A stretch of DNA of 64,000 bases from Mycetocola spongiae (lineage in GTDB: Bacteria > Actinomycetota > Actinomycetes > Actinomycetales > Microbacteriaceae). The translations under genes and the position numbers were made by a program. Under the pieces are notes generated by a model. The model made no database searches. It was not told where the DNA came from and was given only the letters and a program-made list of their open reading frames with translations. This document shows positions 37,483 through 45,350 of the stretch, piece by piece. Within the stretch, counting starts at the first letter, position 1. The number at the start of each line of letters is the position of its first letter. The DNA is taken from contig NZ_CP080203.1 of NCBI RefSeq assembly GCF_020424085.1, forward strand, positions 310,001 to 374,000, read 5' to 3'.

Positions 37483-38285
37483 GCCCCAAGCCCCTGACCC
37501 ATCGCGATGCCGTGGCCTATCGTCCCCTGGACTGGACCGGAATCTACCCCCCGGCCTTCCCCCGGGCGGGAGTACCCGAGCATGTTGCGATTGTCATGGA
37601 TGGCAACGGCCGCTGGGCCAACCGGCAGGGCCTGCCGCGCGTGGAGGGACATAAGGCGGGCGAGAGCGCCCTGCTGGACGTGGTGGCCGGGGCCATTCAG
37701 GCCGGCGTAAAACACCTCTCGGTTTACGCCTTCTCCACCGAAAACTGGCGGCGTTCCCCCGATGAGGTGCGCTTCCTGATGGGGTTTAACCGGGACGTGC
37801 TGCACCGCCGCCGCGATCAGCTGAACGAGTGGGGCGTACGCGTGCGCTGGGCCGGACGCACCCCAAAGCTCTGGGGCTCGGTGATTAAAGAGCTGCGCTT
37901 TGCCGAGGAACTGACCCGGGATAACTCGGTACTCACCCTCACCATGTGTGTGAATTATGGTGGACGCACCGAGATCGCCGATGCCGTGCGGGAGATCGCC
38001 GAGAAGGTGCGCGAGGGCAAGATCAAGCCCTCCGCGATCTCCGAAAAGACCATCGCCAAGCATCTATATCTGCCGGATATGCCGGATGTGGATCTTTTTG
38101 TGCGCAGCTCGGGGGAGCAGCGCACCAGCAATTTCCTGCTCTGGCAGAGCGCCTATGCGGAGATGGTTTTCCTGGATACGCTGTGGCCCGATTTTGGTCG
38201 CACCCAGCTCTGGGAGGCCATCGGCATCTATATCGGCCGCGACCGTCGCTTCGGCGGGGCCGTGGATACCCCCGGCGCGAGCTAG
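37479..38285 (+). CDS. uppS: Isoprenyl transferase (undecaprenyl/decaprenyl diphosphate synthase)
   Basis: Cis-prenyltransferase making the lipid carrier for cell-wall synthesis. 268 residues. Catalytic Asp in [14 protein letters not shown] near residue 41, FSTENWRR, and the C-terminal [20 protein letters not shown] motif are all present. The chain length of the product (C50 or C55) cannot be read from the sequence. It overlaps recO by 4 nt, an arrangement conserved in the phylum. Confidence 0.95.
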   Translation: MSPKPLTHRDAVAYRPLDWTGIYPPAFPRAGVPEHVAIVMDGNGRWANRQGLPRVEGHKAGESALLDVVAGAIQAGVKHLSVYAFSTENWRRSPDEVRFLMGFNRDVLHRRRDQLNEWGVRVRWAGRTPKLWGSVIKELRFAEELTRDNSVLTLTMCVNYGGRTEIADAVREIAEKVREGKIKPSAISEKTIAKHLYLPDMPDVDLFVRSSGEQRTSNFLLWQSAYAEMVFLDTLWPDFGRTQLWEAIGIYIGRDRRFGGAVDTPGAS

Positions 38286-38304
38286 CCGCGCTCGGGGCGC
38301 GCCG

Positions 38305-39258
38305 CTACGGGGTGATCGGGCCGATCGCGAGCATGAGGCTCAGCGCGAGGATGATCACCAGCGAGAAGCGGAACATGCGGTGGGCCCAGGCGTCGTCATC
38401 GGTGGCGCGCAGGCCCACGATGCCGATCCAGATCCAGTACAGGCCCAGCGCACCCATCACCACGGTATAAACGATGCCCACGTCGCCAAAGATCGGCAGC
38501 AGGAGCGTGCTGATGACAAAGAGGATCGTATAGATCAGGATCTGGGTCTTGGTGTTCTTAATGCCGTTGACCACCGAGATCACGGGAATACCGGCGCGTG
38601 CATACTCATCGCGACGATAGATCGCGATCGAATAAAACTCGGGCATCTGCCACAGGAAGAGCATCAGGAAAACCAGGATCGCCGAGGCGTCAAACGCACC
38701 CGTGACCCCCACATAACCCGCAAGAACCGGGGCGGCCCCGGAGATGCTTCCCACGAGCGTGCCGTGGATGGAGAGCCGCTTGGAGAGCATCCCATAAAAC
38801 ACCACGTAGACAAGGAAGCCACCAAGGCCCACATACACCACAAGCGGATTGGTCCAGGCGATCAGGATGCCCATGCCGATCACAAAGAGCAGGATCGAGA
38901 AGATCACGGCATTACGCACGCCGATGCCGCCGGTGACCGTGACCCGCTTTTTGGTGCGCTCCATCTTGGTATCGATATCGCGGTCGAGCACGTTATTCAG
39001 CACGCAGGCCGAGGCGATCACCAGCGTGGTACCGAGGATCAGCGCAATAAAGAGGAACCAGTCGAAGTTTCCGCGGGCCGCGAGCCAAAAACCCGCGGCG
39101 GCCGTGAGTACGTTGCCATAGAGCACACCGGGCTTGGTCAGCGAGTAATAGCGCGTGAAGCGGTCACGCAGCGAGGTCCCCTCGGCGCGGGACGCGAGAG
39201 CCCCGTCGGTTCCATCGGAACCGGGATGAAAGGCCGGGGTGGGTCCGTGCGAGGTCAT
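38305..39258 (-). CDS. Heme o synthase, CyoE-like (protoheme IX farnesyltransferase)
   Basis: UbiA-superfamily membrane prenyltransferase that farnesylates heme b to heme o. 317 residues with about nine membrane segments after a 33-residue cytoplasmic N-terminus. The first Asp-rich motif is NNVLDRDIDTKMERTKKR; the second loop carries YRRDEYARAGIPV. The sequence follows the E. coli CyoE pattern throughout (SLTKPGVLYGN, YGMLSKRLSIHGTLVGSISGAAP, LWQMPEFYSIAIYRRDEY) more closely than the actinobacterial CtaB pattern (TKPRVIELLLVTTVP). No terminal oxidase or heme a synthase gene lies in the window. It stands alone between uppS and dusB on the other strand. Confidence 0.9.
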   Translation of the reverse strand: MTSHGPTPAFHPGSDGTDGALASRAEGTSLRDRFTRYYSLTKPGVLYGNVLTAAAGFWLAARGNFDWFLFIALILGTTLVIASACVLNNVLDRDIDTKMERTKKRVTVTGGIGVRNAVIFSILLFVIGMGILIAWTNPLVVYVGLGGFLVYVVFYGMLSKRLSIHGTLVGSISGAAPVLAGYVGVTGAFDASAILVFLMLFLWQMPEFYSIAIYRRDEYARAGIPVISVVNGIKNTKTQILIYTILFVISTLLLPIFGDVGIVYTVVMGALGLYWIWIGIVGLRATDDDAWAHRMFRFSLVIILALSLMLAIGPITP

Positions 39259-39469
39259 ACGAGAAAAGCTCCGATCGGCGCGTTAAGCAAGCTCCAGTAT
39301 ATCGGCGCGCGGCGGTGCTCAGGACCCCGCGGGTATTGCCCCGGGTGCCCCCGCGGGAGCGCGCGGGGGCCCGTCGCGGCGGCCCGGGCGATTCCCCCGG
39401 TGGGTATTGCCCGGGAAACCCACGCCGCCGTGTTCGACCGGAGCCGGTTTCTCTGGGAGAATTGAGTCG

Positions 39470-40624
39470 ATGTCCACTACAGTTACCGCACCCGCCGCGC
39501 CGCTTCAGATCGGCAACCTCACGCTCGACGTGCCCGTGGTTTTGGCCCCCATGGCCGGAATCACCAATACCGCCTTCCGCCGCCTGTGCCGCGAATACGG
39601 TGCCGGACTCTATGTCAGCGAGATGATCACGGCCCGCGCCCTCGTGGAGCGCACCACCGAAACCATGCGGCTGATCACGCATCACCCCTCCGAGAAGACC
39701 CGCAGCATCCAGCTCTATGGCGTGGATGCCCCCACCGTGTATCGCGCGGTAAAGATGCTCGCCGAGGAAAACCTCGCCGATCATGTGGACCTCAACTTCG
39801 GCTGCCCCGTGCCCAAGGTCACCCGCAAGGGTGGCGGCTCGGCCCTGCCGTGGAAGCTGGACCTCTTCCAGGACATCGTGGAATCCGCGGTGCGCGCGGC
39901 GGGCGATCTGCCGCTCACAGTGAAGATGCGCAAGGGAATCGACGCCGATCACCTCACCTATCTGGAGGCGGGCCGCATCGCCGAGGGAGCCGGCGCCTCC
40001 GCGATTGCCCTGCACGGGCGCACCGCGAGCGAGTTTTATTCGGGTCAGGCCGACTGGTCCGCGATTGCCACGCTGAAAGAAACGGTCACCACGGTTCCCG
40101 TGCTGGGCAACGGCGATATCTGGAGCGGCGAGGACGCCCTGCGGATGATGAGCGAGACCGGCTGCGATGGCGTGGTGGTGGGCCGCGGCTGCCTCGGCCG
40201 GCCGTGGCTCTTTGGCGACCTGGCCGCCGCGTTCTCCGGGAGCGATGAGCGGCACCGCCCGCGCCTGGCCCAGGTGGCCACGGCGTTCCGCCGGCATGCC
40301 GAGCTACTGGCCGAGTTTTTTGAGAGCGAGGAGCGCGGCTGCCGCGATATTCGCAAGCATGTCGCCTGGTACTTTAAGGGCTATCCGGTGGGTAGCGAGC
40401 TGCGCAGCGGCCTGGCCCTGGTCCAGAATCTGGAGCAGCTCGACGAGCTGCTCGCGAGCCTGGGGGATGCCGATTATCCCACCGATGGCATCGAGGGTCA
40501 GCGCGGCCGCGCGGGCACCCCGAAGCGGCCCGTGCTGCCCGAGAACTGGCTGAACTCGCGGGTACTCGAGGGTGACCAGCGCGAGCGCCTGACCGAGGGC
40601 GCCGGTGATACCAGTGGCGGATAG
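39470..40624 (+). CDS. dusB: tRNA-dihydrouridine synthase
   Basis: FMN-dependent enzyme reducing uridine in the tRNA D-loop. 384 residues. TIM barrel with PMAGITNTAFRRLCREYGA at the N-terminus, the catalytic Cys in VDLNFGCPVPKVTRKGGGSA (about residue 108), HGRTASEFYSGQADW and GNGDIWSGEDAL. A C-terminal helical domain has RKHVAWYFKG. The frame extends back to 39407; ATG 39470 with GGGAGA about 10 nt upstream is preferred. It overlaps the dgt start by about 20 nt. Confidence 0.93.
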   Translation: MSTTVTAPAAPLQIGNLTLDVPVVLAPMAGITNTAFRRLCREYGAGLYVSEMITARALVERTTETMRLITHHPSEKTRSIQLYGVDAPTVYRAVKMLAEENLADHVDLNFGCPVPKVTRKGGGSALPWKLDLFQDIVESAVRAAGDLPLTVKMRKGIDADHLTYLEAGRIAEGAGASAIALHGRTASEFYSGQADWSAIATLKETVTTVPVLGNGDIWSGEDALRMMSETGCDGVVVGRGCLGRPWLFGDLAAAFSGSDERHRPRLAQVATAFRRHAELLAEFFESEERGCRDIRKHVAWYFKGYPVGSELRSGLALVQNLEQLDELLASLGDADYPTDGIEGQRGRAGTPKRPVLPENWLNSRVLEGDQRERLTEGAGDTSGG

Positions 40625-41855
40625 CGGCTATACCGAGGCCGATAATCAGCGCTGGCTTCCCGAGACCCACGCCTCACACCGCAGCAATTTTGCGCGCGAT
40701 CGGGCGCGCCTGCTGCACTCCAGCGCGCTGCGCCGCCTGGCCGCCAAGACCCAGGTGCTCAGCCCCACCGCGGGAATGGACTTTGCCCGCAACCGGCTCA
40801 CCCACTCCCTCGAGGTGGCGCAGGTGGGGCGCGAGCTTGGCCTGAGCCTGGGGCTGGACCCCGATGTGGTGGATACCGCCTGTCTCGCCCACGATCTGGG
40901 GCATCCGCCGTTTGGGCATAACGGTGAGCGGGCGCTGAATGATTGGGCCGAGCCCATCGGCGGCTTTGAGGGCAACGCGCAGACCCTACGCATCCTCACC
41001 CGCCTGGAGCCCAAGGTTTTTGGCGCGGACGGCGCGCCCTATGGTCTGAACCTCACCCGGGCGAGCCTCGACGCGAGCTGCAAATATCCCTGGCCCGCGG
41101 CGCAGGCCGTGGCCGATCCCGGGGGGCGCGCCAAATACGGATTTTTTGATGCCGATTCGGCCGCGTTTGAGTGGCTGCGCGCGCAGGCCCCCGAGCGCCG
41201 GCGCTGCATCGAGGCGCAGGTCATGGACCTCTCCGATGACATCGCCTATTCGGTGCACGATTTTGAGGATGCCATCGTGGGCGAATATATCGATCCCGCG
41301 CTGCTGGGGCATCGCGCGGGCCATGCCGGTGTGCTGGCCAAGGCACACGAGTGGGTGGGGGATGAGTTCACGATCGACGACCTGGGGGCCGCCTTTGATC
41401 GGCTCTCCGCCGTGCCCAGCTGGCTGGGGTCCTGGGATGGTTCGCGGCGCGATCTGGCCCGACTTAAAAACCTCACCAGCGATCTGATCGGCCGCTTCGC
41501 CGGGGCGGCCACCGCCGCCACGCGCGCCGCCTATCCGGCACATTCGCTGATCCGCTTTTCCGCCGACGTGATTGTGCCGCATGAGATTGCGTCCGAGATC
41601 GCGGTGCTCAAGGGCATTGTGGCGGCGTTTGTGATGAGCCGGGACAGCCGCCAGCCGCTCTACCGTAATCAGCGCGAAATCCTCACGGCCCTCGCCGCCA
41701 CCGCCTATGAGGCGGGCCCGGCCGCGCTGGATGTGGGCTTCGCGGCCGATTGGAACGAGGCCGCGGATGATGCCGCGCGGCGCCGGGTGGTGGTGGACCA
41801 GATCGCGAGCCTGACCGATCAGGCGGCGATGACCCGCTTTGAAGCCCTGCGCTAG
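40605..41855 (+). CDS. dgt: Deoxyguanosinetriphosphate triphosphohydrolase-like protein
   Basis: HD-domain dNTP triphosphohydrolase, 416 residues, releasing tripolyphosphate from dNTPs. HD motif residues are visible in NRLTHSLEVAQ, CLAHDLGHPPFGHNGE and MDLSDDIAYSVHDFEDA. GTG 40605 has GAGGG 5 nt upstream and overlaps dusB by 20 nt; GTG 40614 is the alternative. The order dusB-dgt-dnaG is the standard actinobacterial arrangement and suggests a shared transcript. Confidence 0.94.
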   Translation: MIPVADSGYTEADNQRWLPETHASHRSNFARDRARLLHSSALRRLAAKTQVLSPTAGMDFARNRLTHSLEVAQVGRELGLSLGLDPDVVDTACLAHDLGHPPFGHNGERALNDWAEPIGGFEGNAQTLRILTRLEPKVFGADGAPYGLNLTRASLDASCKYPWPAAQAVADPGGRAKYGFFDADSAAFEWLRAQAPERRRCIEAQVMDLSDDIAYSVHDFEDAIVGEYIDPALLGHRAGHAGVLAKAHEWVGDEFTIDDLGAAFDRLSAVPSWLGSWDGSRRDLARLKNLTSDLIGRFAGAATAATRAAYPAHSLIRFSADVIVPHEIASEIAVLKGIVAAFVMSRDSRQPLYRNQREILTALAATAYEAGPAALDVGFAADWNEAADDAARRRVVVDQIASLTDQAAMTRFEALR

Positions 41856-41956
41856 CGGCGGGTTGCGCGGCATTGGCCCGTGTGGAGGCAGGTCGAGGGG
41901 GCGGGGTTGGCCGTGACGGGGCGGTATTCGGCAGCCATCTCGGGGCGGCAACCGGG

Positions 41957-41971
41957 TAGACTGCAGTAATG
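41957..41971 (+). promoter_or_regulatory. dnaG promoter (-10) with leaderless geometry
   Basis: TAGACT (41957-41962) ends 6 nt before ATG 41969, and no ribosome site precedes the ATG. The dnaG mRNA is probably leaderless. Confidence 0.45.
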
Positions 41972-43825
41972 GCAGGACTCATTCGACAAAGCGACATCGA
42001 CGAGGTGAAGTCACGCACAAATATCGCCGATATCATCGGCGATTACGTCACGTTAAAATCGGCGGGTGTGGGCTCCATGAAGGGCCTTTGCCCCTTCCAC
42101 GATGAGCGCAGCCCCAGTTTTCACGTGCGCCCCCAGCTGGGCTTTTATCACTGCTTCGGCTGCGGCGAGAGCGGCGATGCCATCTCGTTCCTGCAAAAAA
42201 TGGACCATGTGAGCTTCACCGATGCGGTGGAGCGTCTGGCGCAGCGCTGCGGTGTCATCCTGCAATATGAGGAGGGTGGCTCGGGCGGCCCGCGCACCGA
42301 TCACGGTGTGCGCGCGCGGCTGCTCGCGGCCAATCAGGCGGCGGGCGATTTTTTCCGCGCCCAGCTGGGTACACCCGGCGCCGATCCGGGGCGCAAATTT
42401 CTGGGGGAGCGCGGCTTTGATGCCGCGGCAGCGGAACATTTTGGTGTGGGCTATGCCCCCAAGAGCTGGGATGCCCTGACCGATGAGCTTAAGGGCCAGG
42501 GCTTTAGTACCGAGGAGCTGGTGGCCGCGGGCCTGGTCAGCTCGGGTGATCGTGGGGTTTACGACCGCTTCCGCGGCCGCCTGGTATGGCCCATCCGCGA
42601 TGTCACCGGCCAGACCATCGGTTTTGGTGCGCGCCGCCTCCTGGAGGACGATAAGGGCCCCAAATATCTGAATACCCCGGAGACAACGGTCTACCGCAAA
42701 AACCAGGTGCTTTACGGCCTCGACCTGGCCAAGCGCGATATCTCCCGTAACGGCCAGGTGGTGGTGGTTGAGGGCTATACCGATGTGATGGCCGCGCACC
42801 TCGCCGGCATCACCACCGCGGTGGCCACGTGTGGCACGGCATTTGGTGTGGAACATATTAAGGTGATCCGCCGGATCATGGGCGACGATAAGGGCACCGG
42901 GGAGGTCATCTTCACGTTTGACCCCGATGCCGCCGGGCAGAAAGCCGCGATGCGCGCGTTTGCCGAGGAGAAGCGTTTCTCCGCGCAAACCTATGTGGCG
43001 GTGGCCCCCGATGGCCTCGACCCGTGTGATCTGCGGCTCGCCCGCGGCGATGACGCGGTGCGCCGGCTGATCGATAATAAAGAGCCCATGTTTGAGTTTG
43101 TGATTAAGCAGCAGCTCGCGGGTTATGACCTGGAGACGGTGGAGGGTCGCGTGGGCGCCCTGCGCGTCTCGGCCCCCGTGATCGCCGAGATCCGGGATCC
43201 CGCGATCCGCCCGGGCTATACCCGGGTATTGGCGCGCCAGCTGGGAATGGATCTGCCCGAGGTGCAGGCAGCGGTCTCCCGGGCGCGCCCGGGGCAGCAG
43301 GCGTCCGCGCCGCATACGCTGGTCTTGGAGGGTGCGGAGCCCGAGGAGCGTCCGGTATCGCTCATGGATCTGCCGCGCGATCCGTCCACCCGCCTGGAGC
43401 GCGACGCCCTGATGGCGGTCCTGCAGCATCCCGAGGCGGTGGATCGTTCGCTTGTGGAGCGCGCGATGCATACCTCGTTTGTGAATCCCTCGCTGGCCGT
43501 GGTGCGCGATGGTATCGCGGCGACGTTTGCGAGTTTTGGGCAGCCGGGCTGGTTCCAGGCGGTGGCCGAGATTGTGCCGGGACCGATCCGTTCGCTGGTG
43601 GAGCAGCTGGCCGTGGCCCCGATCCCGCAGCGCAACGGCGATGAGCTCTCCGGCTATGTGGTGGATATCACGGTTTCGCTGATCGATCGCGATCTATTGC
43701 GTCGCTCGCATGATCTGCGCGGCAGATTACAGCGCGCCGATCCGCAGGATCGCGACGGCTATCGGGCCGTGCAATCGGAGCTGCTGGAGCTGGAGGCCGA
43801 GCGGCGCACGCTGCGCGGCGGATAG
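41969..43825 (+). CDS. dnaG: DNA primase
   Basis: Synthesises RNA primers at the replication fork. 618 residues. CHC2 zinc domain at 35-65 (CPFHDERSP then FYHCFGCGESGD), catalytic TOPRIM core about 255-340 with VVVEGYTDVMAAH and FTFDPDAAGQKAA, and a C-terminal DnaB-interacting region about 465-618. Full length and intact. Followed by an orphan ABC ATPase and tRNA-Asn. Confidence 0.97.
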   Translation: MAGLIRQSDIDEVKSRTNIADIIGDYVTLKSAGVGSMKGLCPFHDERSPSFHVRPQLGFYHCFGCGESGDAISFLQKMDHVSFTDAVERLAQRCGVILQYEEGGSGGPRTDHGVRARLLAANQAAGDFFRAQLGTPGADPGRKFLGERGFDAAAAEHFGVGYAPKSWDALTDELKGQGFSTEELVAAGLVSSGDRGVYDRFRGRLVWPIRDVTGQTIGFGARRLLEDDKGPKYLNTPETTVYRKNQVLYGLDLAKRDISRNGQVVVVEGYTDVMAAHLAGITTAVATCGTAFGVEHIKVIRRIMGDDKGTGEVIFTFDPDAAGQKAAMRAFAEEKRFSAQTYVAVAPDGLDPCDLRLARGDDAVRRLIDNKEPMFEFVIKQQLAGYDLETVEGRVGALRVSAPVIAEIRDPAIRPGYTRVLARQLGMDLPEVQAAVSRARPGQQASAPHTLVLEGAEPEERPVSLMDLPRDPSTRLERDALMAVLQHPEAVDRSLVERAMHTSFVNPSLAVVRDGIAATFASFGQPGWFQAVAEIVPGPIRSLVEQLAVAPIPQRNGDELSGYVVDITVSLIDRDLLRRSHDLRGRLQRADPQDRDGYRAVQSELLELEAERRTLRGG

Positions 43826-43895
43826 CGAAGAAATATTCCCGGGCCCCGAGCGTCGTGCTTCGGGTATGTGGATCGGATGCGGCAGTATTGGCGTT

Positions 43896-44693
43896 ATGAC
43901 TTCCGCCGCGGTGATCCAGCTTGACGATCTTTCGATCCTGTATCCGCGGCGCCGACATTCTCCCGAATATCGTGCCGTCTCCGGCGTGAGCCTGGAGCTG
44001 AACCCGGGGGAGACGCTGGGCATTGCGGGGCCCTCGGGCTCGGGAAAATCCACGCTATTGCGGGTCCTGGCCGGGCGCGAAAACGAGTCAGCACGCTCCG
44101 AGGGCCGCGCCCGCGTGGGCGGCGGCCGCGGCCGCGTGCTGGGCCGGGAGCTGCGCGGATTGCGGGGGCGCGCCCGCCGCGAACTGCACTCCGGGATCGG
44201 CTGGTTTCCGCAGGATGCGGGCGCGGCCCTGCGTCCCGAGGACACGATTTTTGATGCGCTTGCGGAGCCGCTGCTGGCGCGAGATCGCGATTATGATCGG
44301 CGGGAGCTTGCGGCCCGCGTGGCCGTGGTGCTGGACGGTGTGCAGCTTTCGCTGGCCTCGCTGGAGCGCTTTCCCTATGAGCTGAGTAAGGGGGAGCGGC
44401 AGCGCGCGGCGCTTGCCCGGGCGATGATCCTGGGCCCGCGCCTGCTGGTGGCGGATGAGCCCACGGTGGGTATTGACGCCACGGTGCGCGGGGTGGTGAC
44501 CGATATGGTGTTGGCGCTGCGCTCCACGGGGGCTGCCGCGGTGATTGTGACCCATGATGCCGATCTGCTGACCGATGTTTGTGATCGGGTGGCCGTCCTG
44601 GAGCGAGGTTCCCTGGTGGGGTTGGCCCCCTATCGGCAGCTTGCCGCGGAATCCCGGCACCCGTTTATCCGGGGGCTATGCCGCGAAATCTAG
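43896..44693 (+). CDS. Orphan ABC transporter ATP-binding protein
   Basis: 265 residues. Walker [13 protein letters not shown]-loop region GWFPQDAGAALRPEDT, signature LSKGERQRAALARAM (LSKGE instead of LSGGQ), Walker B LLVADEPTVGID and switch His VTHDAD. It resembles the peptide/nickel DppF group. Between Walker A and the Q-loop it carries an Arg/Gly-rich insert (SARSEGRARVGGGRGRVLGRELRGLRG spread over about 30 residues). There is no permease or binding protein nearby, so its partner must lie elsewhere. ATG 43896; the open frame starts earlier inside dnaG. Confidence 0.82.
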   Translation: MTSAAVIQLDDLSILYPRRRHSPEYRAVSGVSLELNPGETLGIAGPSGSGKSTLLRVLAGRENESARSEGRARVGGGRGRVLGRELRGLRGRARRELHSGIGWFPQDAGAALRPEDTIFDALAEPLLARDRDYDRRELAARVAVVLDGVQLSLASLERFPYELSKGERQRAALARAMILGPRLLVADEPTVGIDATVRGVVTDMVLALRSTGAAAVIVTHDADLLTDVCDRVAVLERGSLVGLAPYRQLAAESRHPFIRGLCREI

Positions 44694-44802
44694 CGGCCGG
44701 ATCCGGGGCGAAGTGGAAGAAACGCCCGGAAGCGTCGGCGGATTTTTTTCCGCGCCCCGACCCCTGCTAGAGTGGAGATATTGCAACACCGCCAAGATGT
44801 AA

Positions 44803-44875
44803 TCCCCGATAGCTCAATTGGCAGAGCAGCCGGCTGTTAACCGGCAGGTTGTTGGTTCGAGTCCAACTCGGGGAG
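44803..44875 (+). tRNA. tRNA-Asn (GTT), copy 1
   Basis: 73 nt cloverleaf: acceptor TCCCCGA/TCGGGGA, D arm with AGCTCAATTGGCAGAGC, anticodon stem CCGGC/GCCGG with loop TGTTAAC (anticodon GTT), T arm TTGGTTCGAGTCCAA, discriminator G. CCA is not encoded. A TAGAGT -10 at 44768-44773 lies upstream. Confidence 0.98.
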
Positions 44876-44877
44876 CT

Positions 44878-44910
44878 AGGCCCGGAAAGCTCCACCTTTC
44901 CGGGCCTTTC
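44878..44910 (+). terminator. Terminator after tRNA-Asn copy 1
   Basis: AGGCCCGGAAAG (44878-44889) pairs with CTTTCCGGGCCT (44896-44907), 12 bp, loop CTCCAC minus one base pair, followed by TTC. It ends the first tRNA transcript only 3 nt after the mature 3' end. Confidence 0.85.
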
Positions 44911-44961
44911 ACGTTTAACGCCCGTGGTTTTAAGCCGCGACGCGCGGGGGAAACGGCATAA

Positions 44962-44991
44962 TTGTCTCCGGGCCGCGGGCTGTAGTACAGT
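44962..44991 (+). promoter_or_regulatory. Promoter of tRNA-Asn copy 2
   Basis: TTGTCT (44962-44967) and TACAGT (44986-44991), 18-nt spacer. Predicted start near 44998, 37 nt before the mature tRNA. It makes copy 2 independent of copy 1. Confidence 0.6.
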
Positions 44992-45034
44992 AATTCCCGT
45001 GCCAAGGAATACCGCAGGGTAATCCGAGACGTCA

Positions 45035-45107
45035 TCCCCGATAGCTCAATTGGCAGAGCAGCCGGCTGTTAACCGGCAGGTTGTTGGTTCGAGTCCAACT
45101 CGGGGAG
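45035..45107 (+). tRNA. tRNA-Asn (GTT), copy 2
   Basis: Identical in all 73 positions to copy 1, 232 nt downstream. Only the tRNA itself is duplicated; promoters and terminators differ. Confidence 0.98.
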
Positions 45108-45112
45108 CGGTT

Positions 45113-45149
45113 GCCCCGCGGAGAGATCCGCGGGGCTTATTTTTTTTAA
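45113..45149 (+). terminator. Terminator after tRNA-Asn copy 2
   Basis: GCCCCGCGGA (45113-45122), loop GAGA, TCCGCGGGGC (45127-45136), then TTATTTTTTTT: a textbook intrinsic terminator. Confidence 0.95.
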
Positions 45150-45263
45150 CCGTAGGAGTCGGCTGGCCCGCCGACCGGAGCGGTGTTCCGGTTGCGCCAC
45201 GCGCCCGCGCGAATAGGCCCCGGCGGCGGCAAAGTCAAGCTACCCCCGGGGGAGTACATATCA

Positions 45264-45350
45264 TACGCTATGTATCGCGGGGTGCTAATCCGGTGCCGTC
45301 GAGACGTTTTATGCAAGAGCCCTCATCGCGGAAGGCAGTCACATATGATG
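45264..45350 (+). promoter_or_regulatory. Candidate promoter and start region of the DUF11-repeat protein
   Basis: TACGCT (45264-45269) is a -10 candidate; GGAAGG (45330-45335) is the ribosome site 9 nt before ATG 45345 (a second ATG follows directly). A near-palindrome around CCCCCGGGGG (45243-45252) lies about 12 nt upstream of the -10 and could be an operator. Confidence 0.35.
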
